The notes under the pieces: generated by a model
Databases searched by the model: none
What the model was told of the DNA's origin: nothing
Seen by the model: only the letters and a program-made list of their open reading frames with translations
In this document: positions 20,260-31,300 of the stretch, piece by piece
Layout of the letters: every line of letters starts with the position of its first letter
Position numbering within the stretch: position 1 is the stretch's first letter
Program-made: the position numbers and the translations under genes
DNA from: Trichomonas vaginalis G3
Taxonomy: Eukaryota > Parabasalia > Trichomonadida > Trichomonadidae
Direction of reading: 5' to 3'
DNA: 64,000 nucleotides
NCBI RefSeq assembly: GCF_026262505.1
Contig: NC_067204.1
Span: 4,249,797-4,313,796 of the forward strand

Positions 20260-21560
20260 TTTCTTTTCAATTTTTAAGTATTTTGAATTGAGAATCAGTT
20301 ATAAAATGAATTAGCAAGCTATTATAATTACATCATAAATGTAGTCTTTTTTTTCAAAGACGCTGGCATTTTTTCAAATAAAAAGTTAAATAATTATACT
20401 TTTCATAAAATTGAAAGCAAAACTCACAATTTTTCTGAAGATTTGGACTCGTGATTTTGAAATTATAAAAGTATTTCTTTATTAGCTGAACATATGTGCT
20501 TCGACCAAAAAATTGTTCACAGATGTCATCAAAATTTTAGATTTCAATATTTGAGAGAGAGATACAGTTAGTCGTAGATAGATATCTTTGTGAAATTTAT
20601 TGAGTGATGTTGTTTGAATGGAATTCTGTTCAATAAACTCGGGAGTTTCTAAAAATAAGAGGATCTCATATAATATTTTTTTTGCAATTAATATCAGAAA
20701 TAGAACTTTCTTGCCATAGATTATATAGCTTGTTGTAACGCTATTATTTAAGTAAAAACAGAAAAAATTCATATTTTTGTAAATTTAATTGTTTGAACTA
20801 TAAATTTGAAATTTATAACTCATCTTTATCTTAACTACAGAAGAAAATAGTTTGATAAACAAGTATAACGATATGATAAAACTTACTTTTTTTTTAATGG
20901 TATGAGTAACATCATATTTGGTAAATAATAAACATCAATTGTGAATGTTTAAAGTATTTTCTCTCATTAATATGATTTTTTATGAAGATTTTCAATTGAG
21001 AACTGCGGGTTTGGATTATTTTTTGTGAGCTTATAAAATTTACTATTGCAATTAACCATTATCTTATGAACAATAAAATTTATTAAAATCAAAATACTAA
21101 TGTAAAATCACTCTCACAATCCATAAAAATAATTCTTTCAATTATGTGTCACTTTTCATATTTTTGAATTTCAATTCAAAATTTGAAAGTTTAAATTTTA
21201 CATTCAAAATTAACCAATAACGTTTTTGATTTTAATGAATTTTCTTGATGATTCAGTTGCAGAATAGCAATGTAATACTGTTTACTTCAATAGAAAATAT
21301 TTTGCCTAAAATCATGATAATAAACAATAAACACAGCTGTACCCGCTGATCATCTTGGTACATGTTTTATTAGCAAATCGTTTGATAATGATTTTGGTCC
21401 GTAAAACGATGAATTGAATTTTCCAAAATCAAAATTCAAAAAATTGAAATGTGAACGAATTTTATTGAAAATCCAATTCAGTATATCATTTACATTAATT
21501 TATTTTTTTATGATTTTACAATTGTCACATTTATTACGATGAATTTGATAACTCTCTGAA
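20260..21560. other. Gene-free AT-rich stretch
   Basis: About 1.3 kb with no supported gene, repeat or RNA. The short frames present are rich in Leu, Ile and Lys as expected of AT-rich noise. Confidence 0.45.
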
Positions 21561-21567
21561 AATCAAT

Positions 21568-21573
21568 TCATTT
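21568..21573 (+). promoter_or_regulatory. Inr of the methyltransferase gene
   Basis: TCATTT with A+1 at 21570 lies 9 nt before ATG 21579. Confidence 0.65.
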
Positions 21574-21578
21574 TTTTT

Positions 21579-22379
21579 ATGCAAAGCAAATTCGGCATTC
21601 AGGCATCTACCTTAGATCTCGAAAAGATCCCTGACCACGATATACCAGCACCAGCTCCAGATGGTAGAATCACAACATTGAACCAAATGGGCTACGCTAC
21701 ACAAGGAATTCTTGGAATCACAAAGAAATTTGTTGACTACGCAGCCACATGCAAGTACCCAGTTCTCGATGGTGGAGCAGCTTATGGTGCTGCAAGTATT
21801 GCTGCCATAAAAGCTGGAGCCACAGTAATTGCAAATGAAATTGACCAAAAGCACCTGGATATCATTGCCAAGAGTCCTCAATTAACTAAAGAAGACAGAG
21901 AAAAGCTATATCTCCGTCTTGGCGTCATTCCTTACGACTTTGATTTCCCAGAAAATTCAATTGGTGCGATTCATATGTCAAGAGTCTTCCATTTCTTCCA
22001 TCCAAAGGATGTAGAAGAGACATTCAAGCGTGCAGCCAAGTGGCTTGTTCCTGGAGGAAGATTTTTCATTCTTACTGCCTCTCCATTCCATTTTGCAAAC
22101 AGAGATTTCTCTGATACATACAATGCAAACTATGCTAAGGGTGAAAAGTGGCCAGGAGAGATCTTTGATTTCAAATTCCATGCTGGAGGAAATGAACCAG
22201 AAAAAACTACCGGATCTTACCTTCACGTTATGGATCCAAGAGTTTTATTCCGTGTTGCTTCTGAAAATGGCTTCATAGTCAAAGAAATTGGTCTCCAAGA
22301 AGGAGAATTCGATGTCGATTACACAGTCGCTATTTTTATTAACGGCAAAAACAATTACAACCCAACACATGCACAGTAA
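21579..22379 (+). CDS. Class I SAM-dependent methyltransferase
   Basis: The 266-aa cytosolic protein has a Rossmann-type methyltransferase core. Motif I is VLDGGAAYGAAS (residues 63-74). The end of strand 2 is VIANEIDQ with the ribose-binding acidic residue, motif II/III covers YDFDFPENSIGAIHMSRVFHFF, and LVPGGRFFIL is the following strand. The N-terminal 35 residues may cap the site. The substrate cannot be deduced; the layout is like bacterial small-molecule methyltransferases (UbiE/Methyltransf_11-like), so a bacterial origin by lateral transfer is possible. Codons are enriched for C/G-ending forms compared with the surroundings, suggesting good expression. The gene is intact. Confidence 0.85.
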   Translation: MQSKFGIQASTLDLEKIPDHDIPAPAPDGRITTLNQMGYATQGILGITKKFVDYAATCKYPVLDGGAAYGAASIAAIKAGATVIANEIDQKHLDIIAKSPQLTKEDREKLYLRLGVIPYDFDFPENSIGAIHMSRVFHFFHPKDVEETFKRAAKWLVPGGRFFILTASPFHFANRDFSDTYNANYAKGEKWPGEIFDFKFHAGGNEPEKTTGSYLHVMDPRVLFRVASENGFIVKEIGLQEGEFDVDYTVAIFINGKNNYNPTHAQ

Positions 22380-22789
22380 TGTTACATATTAAGTTCTGTC
22401 AAAATGTAAGCTATTGAATTTTTTGAGAGGGAAATAATCGTCGAGGAAGTAAAAGTGACACTTTAGGAAATATTATTAGAAATATGATAATAAATATATT
22501 TGGAAAAAATATGTTTTTTTTTCAAAAATTGAAATGTTCATAGAATATTTTGAAATATGTAGGGAATTGAATTCGGTAATATATGATAAACAGGATTTTT
22601 AAATTTCAAGGAAAAATAGCTTTTGTGAATACTTTTGAGAACTCTTCTCAAAGATCATGATTCAAATATATTAAAGAGACAAAATATTAGAGATGAGTTC
22701 ATAATCAAAATTTTACATTTTAATTATTTAGAAAAACGTATTAACCTCAATAAAAAATATCTCAAAGATTAATAGTTAATTTAGGGTTT
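22380..22789. other. Gap between methyltransferase and hairpin array
   Basis: AT-rich sequence with no gene or repeat recognised. It ends in a partial arm ('tttcctagctatct') of the hairpin class that recurs in the array. Confidence 0.4.
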
Positions 22790-23985
22790 CCTAGCTATCT
22801 AGAGGGAATTGTTCCTTATGATGTATATATTTATAATGTATGCATCATAAGGAACAATTCCCTCCTTAAGAGAAAACTTGTTCGCAATCATTTCGCATTG
22901 CGAACAAGTTTTCTCGTTTTTAATAACAAACTAAAGGCTATGAGGCACTAATATATAATCAGTGCCTCATAGCCTTTAGTTCCCAGTAGATAGCTGGGAA
23001 ACTTTCTCCAAATGATAAGTTATTTAGAGAAAGTTTCCCAGCTATCTAGAGGGAATTGTTCCTTATGATGTATATATTTATAATGTATGCATCATAAGGA
23101 ACAATTCCCTCGCTGAAGTGAGAAAACTTGTTCGCAATCATTTCGCATTGCGAACAAGTTTTCTCGTTTTTAATAACAAACTAAAGGCTATGAGGCACTA
23201 ATATATAATCAGTGCCTCATAGCCTTTAGTTCCCAGTAGATAGCTGGGAAACTTTCTCCAAATGATAAGTTATTTAGAGAAAGTTTCCCAGCTATCTAGA
23301 GGGAATTGTTCCTTATGATGTATATATTTATAATGTATGCATCATAAGGAACAATTCCCTCCTGAAGAGAAAACTTGTTCGCAATCATTTCGCATTGCGA
23401 ACAAGTTTTCTCGTTTTTAATAACAAACTAAAGGCTATGAGGCACTAATATATAATCAGTGCCTCATAGCCTTTAGTTCCCAGTAGATAGCTGGGAAACT
23501 TTCTCCAAATGATAAGTTATTTAGAGAAAGTTTCCCAGCTATCTAGAGGGAATTGTTCCTTATGATGTATATATTTATAATGTATGCATCATAAGGAACA
23601 ATTCCCTCGCTGAAGTGAGAAAACTTGTTCGCAATCATTTCGCATTTCGAACAAGTTTTCTCGTTTTTAATATCAAACTAAAGGCTATGAGGCACTGATT
23701 ATATATTAGTGCCTCATAGCCTTTAGTTCCCAGTAGATAGCTGGGAAACTTTCTCCAAATGATAAGTTATTTAGAGAAAGTTTCCCAGCTATCTAGAGGG
23801 AATTGTTCCTTATGATGTATATATTTATAATGTATGCATCATAAGGAACAATTCCCTCCTTAAAACGAGAAAACTTGTTCGCAAATTGTTTATCATTTCG
23901 AACAAGTTTTCTCGTTTTAATAACAAACTAAAGGCTATGAGGCACTGATTATATATTAGTGCCTCATAGCCTTTAGTTCCCTGTA
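22790..23985. repeat. Hairpin array 1: five tandem units of four palindromes each
   Basis: Units begin at about 22801, 23048, 23298, 23545 and 23795 (spacing 247/250/247/250). Each unit has four near-perfect palindromes in the order: GAGGGAATTGTTCCTTATGA stem; AACTTGTTCGCAA stem; AAAGGCTATGAGGCACT stem; and TAGCTGGGAAACTTTCTC stem (the last unit stops after the third). Arms are 16-21 bp with loops of about 8-21 nt, and palindromes follow each other with few spacer bases. In units 4 and 5 the third palindrome has its loop reverse-complemented (GATTATATATTAG instead of CTAATATATAATC). Units alternate between two versions of the first spacer, which explains the alternating spacing. No ORF explains the array. 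Confidence 0.95.
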
Positions 23986-24250
23986 GAAAAGATCGAAATT
24001 TTATTCTGATTTTAACTGATCTATATTTCGCTTGCGTTATTTGAATCTTTTCTTTTGCATATGTCATTCCTTTCACTTTTCGAATTTCATTTGCCTGCAT
24101 GCTCTCTCGTTTTGGTTGAAAATCAACTCAATCTTAAAATGAACTTCTTCATTCTTTACAATAAATTCAATTTTTTTCGAGATATATCTTTATCTACCCC
24201 TATGTGAGCTGCATATTCTTTCTCGCTAAATTCTTTTGATTCTTCAGAGC
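23986..24250 (-). pseudogene. Coding-like remnant with helical, Lys/Glu-rich segments
   Basis: Minus-strand segments read EESKEFSEKEYAAHIGVDKD and MQANEIRKVKGMTYAKEKIQ, which look like a helix-turn-helix region of a transposase or regulator but in broken frames. It lies between hairpin array 1 and the integrase remnant and could belong to either an older element or a host gene. Confidence 0.3.
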
Positions 24251-24901
24251 TAAAAATCAAGTGTAATAAAAATAATGTTTATTCATAATTTTGAAAACCA
24301 AATTCAAATTTGAATGAGAATTTTTGAAAAAAATATAGAATATTTCAATAGTTTGGAATCTCTTCAACTTCCCACTGCTTATTAACACATTTTTTCCAGA
24401 GCGGTTTATCATCCTTGGTCCATTTCTTAAATTTGTTGTAAACCTCTCTTGGAATGTATGGTCGAACTCCAATTTTTGGATGAGCGCCATGTGGCATGTC
24501 ATTGTATTTTTGCCTGAATTCTTCCAATTCCTGATTGATGCTCTCAAATTCTGAAGACTTTGGAGCATTTTTGTCCAGTGATGGCCAGAGGCGTTCAATT
24601 TTGCCATTTTGACGTGGCATGTATGGAGCTGATTTTCTGATTTGAATGTCATAAGTACTCAAAAATTTTGTGAACTCTCCCTCATTTTCTTTACCGTTAT
24701 CTGACCAGAAACAGAAAGGTGCTCCATATTTTTGAACTGTTGCAATTGCCACTTTTGAAGTTTCTGTTGAACTTTTGTTACGAAGCAATTTCAATGCTAA
24801 CAAATAACGACTTTTGTCATCAATTATTCCATAAACCGGTAGAGTTTCAGGTTCTTTCAAAAAATGAATATCCACATGCCAGATTGTATTTGGAAGAATT
24901 G

Positions 24902-25555
24902 TGTTGTAAACAGAAATTCATCAAAAGTGACACCTCAGAAAAGCTAAAATATTGAATTTTTGGAACTTTTGATAGAGCACGTTTTTAAATATTAATTAAA
25001 GTAAATGTATATTTTGTAAAGATTCTTTTTAATAAAAAATAAAATTTTGAAGAAGAACACAAAATCTTCTGAAAAATAATATCACATAAACTCATTTATT
25101 TTCTAATATATAACTATTTTATATAAAAATCAAATTCAATGATCTTAAAAGCGAAGGATAAACCTCAAAATTTACGAATATAATGAGTGGGAATATAATG
25201 CTTATCTATCATAAAACCATATGAAATATCAATTTTTGCTTTACGCCTATTCCCACTCATTATATTCGTAAATTTTGAGGTTTATCCTTCGCTTTTAAGA
25301 TCATTGAATTTGATTTTTATATAAAATAGTTATATATTAGAAAATAATATGAGTTTATGTGATATTATTTTTCAGAAGATTTCATTCTATATGCCTATGA
25401 AAAGTACTCTCAAAACTAACTTTTTCCTAATTATAATTAAATCTAGAATATTGTATTATGCTTAGTATTATTTCATTTTTCTCATTCAATTTAGAATTTA
25501 CAAATGTCAAAAAATTGAGAGCTGTCACTTTTGATGAATTTCTGTTTATTACAAT
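24902..25555. mobile_element. Family A TIR element, short copy A1
   Basis: Termini are inverted repeats around ACAGAAATTCATCAAAAGTG (about 27 bp). The interior folds back: a stretch from the TATAAAAATCAAATTCAATG region to GAGTGGGAAT is repeated in inverse orientation. At 654 bp it is an internally deleted relative of copy A2. It is inserted in the integrase fossil. No coding content. Confidence 0.85.
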
Positions 25556-25753
25556 TGCTTCATAATCCACATAATATGCTTTTGGATTACTTTTATCTTT
25601 TTCTTTGTAAATTCCCAGAAATTTTGCTGCCTTAATAACTGCATTGTAACTGAGTTGAAATTGTTTTGGATTCATATTGAGAGTCCAATACAATTTTTGA
25701 ACCCCACATTTGTAATTTTCATAAGAATTCTGAACCTTCAAAATTAATTTTGC

Positions 25754-25821
25754 AAATTACCACAGACTATTTCAGAGGATTGAGTGGCAACTCAATCCTC
25801 TGAAATAGTCTGTGGTAATTT
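25754..25821. repeat. Perfect 32-bp hairpin with 4-nt loop
   Basis: Arms beginning AAATTACCACAGACTATT are exactly complementary over 32 bp around the loop GGCA. It lies inside the integrase fossil. Confidence 0.85.
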
Positions 25822-26065
25822 TTAGTCTCTACACTATTTCAATATAAGCTCCATTTTTAAACAGTTTTTAAAAATCGAGCATTGAAAAGTGTGATGAGAC
25901 TCTGGAGTTAATTCCTCTTGTGGAGGACCACTTTTAATTTTTGGTGTACCACCGATTTCTTTGAATGCTTTTTTGAGAGTATTTCTTGAAATTTGTTTGA
26001 AAATTGTAACATTTTGATAAGAATATGGAACTTTTTTCAAAACTGTTGCGTATGTTAACTCACCA

Positions 26066-27553
26066 TAAGGATGTCAATTCGGAAAATTGTTTTCATTTTA
26101 GGAGAATATAATTTTCCTTTTCGAAAATTTAAAAAGTGAGACGCGCAGGATTCGAACTTTTTTAAAAGTTGATTTAAATATATTCTAGTGTGGATTCTAA
26201 GGATAATATCATATTTAAAATAAGAATATACTAGTTTTGGTGGTATAATTTTTTTTCGATAAATTTGAGAGCATGTACGTTTAGGGCATCAAAAGTGTCA
26301 ATTCGCTCAGCGAAAGCTGAGCTAGCTTCGTTCTCGAAAGAATAGGGAAGGAGTGAAAGAGAGTGATACAGATGTTGACACATTCATATCATTTCAACAA
26401 ATTTTGATCAAATTGAAATGCAATGAAATTCAATTCACTTCATATCCTTCAGTCAGTACATTGACATCCTTCTACATCACAATGATAACTCGTGCATCAA
26501 TAGTTCTACAACTAACTCAGAAAAAACAAGATTTTTACTTCCAGCTTACAGCTTTTAAAAAGTTTCGATGATAAAAATCACTCTACTCTTGTTTATCGAT
26601 ATGTTGTGATAGTAGGTAAACGTATTCTTATCGATATTAATAAAAATATTTTTACGAAAATCTGAACCAATTACAGAGTTATTCATAAAGTTTATGATAA
26701 CTGTAATTACTTCATCTTTGTTTTATATTTGAATAAACAATTTAATTTAATTTGCATAATTTTTTTTAGTTGAAAAACAGGAAACTTAGTTGAGTTTGTA
26801 TTATTTTTATCGTTTAATTCATTGTATCAGTGAGTGATCCAGATATTTAAGATATTTAGAAAAAATTTATTAATTTGATTAACAAATTTTAATCAAAATA
26901 GCAAAAATCTATTTGATAGCTGTAAGCAAATAATAATTTCTATTTCAACCAAAATCACTTATTTTCATCTAAACGTATAAAATTGTTAATTTTATGAGAA
27001 TAAATTTAAAATCTCATGAAATATAAAGGAGAGTAATATTTTTCAATTTTCTTTTTTTCTTTCTCTCAAATATTTTCTATTGGGAATTTTCTTGTTATCA
27101 AAAAATAATTTTAATATTTGTTTATTTCATTACATACAATAAAATTTTAAAAACTCTATTTCTTCACAAAAAATTTTTTTCCTTCATATGAAGAAACATT
27201 TTGTTCTCCATTTGATGCTGAGTCTAAATCTCGATTTTTGAATTTTCTTCTTTCCAAATTTCTTTTTTCCAAATTAGAAGTTTAATTCAAATTTTCAATA
27301 GTTTATATATTTTCTCAAACCGTCTTAGATTTTCTCACTTTTTAGGGATTTTCTCTCAAAATATACAAAAATAGTAATACCAATACATGTGTCTAATATA
27401 CTTTAAAACCATCGTGATAAAATTCAAAAACGAAGAGTTCTTCTCTCCAAATTTTTTTCAAAATCAAAAAAATGAGATAAAAAAGTACGTTTGGAAAATT
27501 CATTTTTCGCATTTTAGGAATTTTCTCACTTTTCTTCCAAATTGACATCCTTA
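26066..27553. mobile_element. Family E TIR element inside the integrase fossil
   Basis: 1488 bp with inverted ends TAAGGATGTCAATT(C/T)GGAA and a flanking direct repeat CTCACCA on both sides (7-8 bp target duplication, Mutator-like size). The interior is AT-rich with no transposase. It holds a short frame (26353-26571) of no recognised content and a tRNA-3'-end-like segment. Confidence 0.8.
26131..26158 (-). other. tRNA T-arm-like segment
   Basis: On the minus strand GTTCGAATCCTGCGCGTCTC is followed by a run of five T. This is what the 3' end of a tRNA gene with T loop and pol III terminator looks like. No D arm or anticodon arm is visible upstream, so it is only a fragment. Confidence 0.3.
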
Positions 27554-28316
27554 CTCACCACTTTCAAGTTTTTCATACATATATCTTACCCATTCATTTG
27601 GAATACGAGGTCTCGAGTTTTCGTTCATTTTTTTTACTTTACAAAACTGTTTATTTTTCAGAATTTTTAAATTTGAAAAAATCCATTCTATATCTGATAA
27701 ATAATATATTATTTTTCAATCAAAATATTTTGATTATCATCTCAAAAGTGTTCTCAAAACCTAGTTTTTCTTATTTTGGATAATCTTAATATTTATATTA
27801 TTATAAACTAATTGAACACCATATGTTTTTGTATACTTTTACAAAAAAATTGATAGATTTGTGATACTTTCCCCGACGATACAATTGAATAGCTTACATT
27901 TTGACAGAGCTTAATATGGAACAACAGTTCATAATAAATTCGAAAAAAATTTAATAATTGCTATAGGATTTGATTTTATTTCCTGAATCTACTGTATAGA
28001 AAATTTTAACCTCTCAGAATTAAATTGAATTAAAAAATAAATTCAAATAAAAAAGTATTTTCTATCATTGTATTAATCAATGATACAATTTTTGCTTTGG
28101 TATATTCAAAAAAATTCAATTGCACATTAAATCCACCCTTTTGAAAATATATGTGTAGATAAATTCTGAACAAAATGATTACAAATTTTGGTTTTACATA
28201 ACCGCTTTTTTGAAAGCATGTTTTTGGATTAGTTTTTGTTTGAATTTACTCATCGCTTAATTTATAATAAAATCGGCTTTTTTACTTAAAAATTGTAATT
28301 TTTCAAATTTGGGAGA

Positions 28317-31300
28317 ATGATGGATCTAGAGAATTCTCGAATAGATCCGTCATCATACCCAAAGCGATATTATTATTTTACATCAATCCTTAACGAAGAG
28401 CCCATTTTCGAGTTCGTATCTAAAGCTCTCGTTATATTTTCTTACGTTCAATGTTGGTTAACTTCTTATATACCAATAATTCTTAATCCATCGGATTCTA
28501 ACACCAACCAAAAGCTCATCAAACTCTTATATGCCGCTCTTTCTTATGTTAATGATGCAAATTCATTGAAATATTCCAAATTTTATGAATACATTTCAAC
28601 ATTATTTTTCATTGCCATTGCATTTGCAACATTCATATTATACCTAACATTTACAAATGCAAGGCATACATCCAGGCCTTTTCTAAGAACAAGAGGTTTG
28701 TTATTTTTGTTTGTTCCAAACATGTTTTTCTATCAAAAAGCGATTTTTGTGGGCATACAGCTACAGTCCATTGATATTACAAACTCTCCTTTCTCTCAAG
28801 TTTTTTCAATCTTTTTTGAACTTGTTATCCTTGCATTAATACTTTCGTTTACTATCTTAATTTCTCCAATTATATTCAAAAATCCAGTTTTATCGCGATC
28901 TTTTTTACCTACTCGTTTGTTTCCGGATTTTCACTTCATTTTTCATGGTTTAGTTGATGCTGTTTACATAACATTAATGTACTTTTTTCAAATAAGTCTA
29001 ATACAGTATTTTCTTACCGGAATTTACGCTGTTTATTCAATTTATGATATAATAAATATGTATCGACATCCTTTCGTTTCACATAGCGACACATCATTAG
29101 CTATAGGTGCAGATGCAACTCATGTGATTGTTCTCCCATTTTGTATTGCTTTTTCCAACAAAGGAAAACAAAATCAAATTTTCTTTTACGGACTTGCACT
29201 TTTCGTGGTCGCGTTTGGTGTTTCATATGCTTTATTAGAGAAACGATCAAAAACTTTACTCGCAAACTTCAATTATACTCATCAAATTCCGATTGACGAT
29301 ACAGGCTGTTTAAATCTCATTACCGAAGCTGTACTATCAAATATGGTATCCAAAGAATTAATACAAACACTTGAACCATTGATAGAAACCTCTACAAGAC
29401 TAGATCTTTTATCATGTTTCCAGTTTCTCAAAATTTTAGCGGGGGAGACACCAGAAAACATATTCAATACAAAACACATATTACTCTCCCTTAATATGTG
29501 CAAACAAATCAATTCAATGCAAAAATATTTTATTTTTGAACTGATCCATGCACTTTCCAAGCAAGATCTTGACTCCTTTTTACCACAGAACAACGAACTA
29601 ATCACGCAATATCAGATTTATCAAACAGCTGCAACAAAATTTTGGGATTATATGATTCGAGGGAAACTAAAGCAAGGAATGAACACATTGATAGAGCTGA
29701 ATAAATGTTTCATCAATTTCACGCTCAATTTTCAATCATATCATTACTTTTTCTCAAATAATGACATGATCAAGCAATTGAAGTCAAATTTCATAGACAA
29801 TGTCACACTTTTACAGAAGAATGACACTTTTCAGACGGTCGGATTCAAAGCAACGACTTTACACTACAGATATGCCGCATTTATACAGCAATCACCGGAT
29901 AGAATTGTTAGGAAGTTCTTTGGAGACGAGGAAATAGAAGATTACGTGGCGAAACAAGCTGTAAGAGAAATAAATTTTAAATCTAATATAAGAATGCACG
30001 TAAAGAAGCCTTTGACGAAGAAATCGAAGTTCATATTCTCTCTAGATATACTTGTATACCTTGTTTTCCTCGGAACTTGTATCTACTACCCGATTTCGAT
30101 CAAAACTAAAACAAAGTACATGAATTCCTTCATAGATATCGCTCTGAACATCGCTAATATATCAGAAGCGTGGCAGGATTTCTCGATAACTATGGGTTAT
30201 TCGACAAATCAAACTTTATACGACTTATTAAGTTTGGAATCGATGATTCAAGTAGTTACCAACAATAAAACAACCATCACGTCCATAGAAACCTTACTAC
30301 GACGCCTAAATACAACAATTGAAAGCGTTGTGATAAATATGAGGAAATTTTTGATCCAGAATAGCTATTTTTCAACGGATCCTTCACTTTCAAGCATCAG
30401 AGACCTGATAAATGACAACATTATCGATTATCAGTCAGTAGAAGATAATAAAACCGAATTTTCCAACGTTTCGGCCAAATCCATGACGATGTACTACTCC
30501 TTGTTGGCTACAGAGAATATCCCTCTATCGAACTATGACGATCCAAGTAATTCGACGCTCGTGGAAGAATTCAAAAATAGAGCAATTTCTTTTTCAGTGA
30601 TCACATTGAAAATTTTGAATGCCTTCAGAAAATGTTTGGATTATCTTGACAGCTACAGTTCTGACACAATAGGACCTTCCAGTATATCAAGTACAAACAC
30701 ACGGAACTGTATTTTCATTCTGTTCATCACTTTGATGCTTGATCCCTTCGTTGTTTATTGGTTTAGATATTCTTCACTGAAAGAAGTGTCAGAAGCATGT
30801 GAAAAGTACTTCAGACCAAAGGTCTTCGAAGAAGGATGCGAAATAGAAGAGTTTTCCAATGAAGTAGAAGAGTTTTCCCTCTCATCTTTGATAAGAAAGA
30901 TTTCTTGGTCGGTAGGAGTAATGATTGTCTATTGCGTTGGCATGACTATCTGCTGGGAACTCATATTCGACTACTATTACGAAGCTTTCGCCATCCACAA
31001 TACGATTATTGGAATCCAAAGGATGCAATTACAGGCAGCGATCACTTTATCCAGTGTGGGACTTGCATGGAAGAAGGATGTCAATACTTGCAGGCAGTCA
31101 ATTCAAGAAGCAATACAGTATTTCGATGATATCCAGAATTATTGTACACAATTCAATAGAACGTACATCAATGCACCACAGATATACAATGCAACACATA
31201 CCATCTTCAAAGGGCCCAAAGAAAACATTTCTTTCCATGATTATTACAATACAGGTTCTCTTGGAGCTCTACATAGAATTATTGCTTACATAACTCACCA

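Larger units (their letters stand above)
24345..27628 (-). mobile_element. Integrase-bearing element fossil (rve-type DDE integrase), broken
   Basis: A minus-strand integrase gene begins near 27628 and ends at 24345. The best-preserved part (24345-24875) is the catalytic core: WHVDIHFL, SDNGKENEGEF and RQNGKIERLW supply the DDE-type blocks of the retroviral/Maverick/IS3-like integrase superfamily. Further upstream pieces look like an N-terminal DNA-binding region. The gene is a fossil: it is interrupted by two nested TIR elements (24902-25555 and 26066-27553) and has a few other breaks. No capsid or polymerase gene of the same element is recognised next to it, so its exact family (solo Maverick integrase or IS3-like) is open. 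Confidence 0.7.

Noticed and set aside
22790-23985. Hairpin array read as a CRISPR array
   Set aside because: CRISPRs have identical repeats with unrelated spacers. Here every segment is a palindrome and the spacers are only a few bases; the organism is a eukaryote.
23825-24100. Open frame crossing the last hairpin unit
   Set aside because: Part of it is simply the palindrome read through. Only the segment beyond 23985 looks coding-like.
26353-26571. 72-aa frame in element E as a transposase
   Set aside because: Too short, without any catalytic motif; the element is probably non-autonomous.
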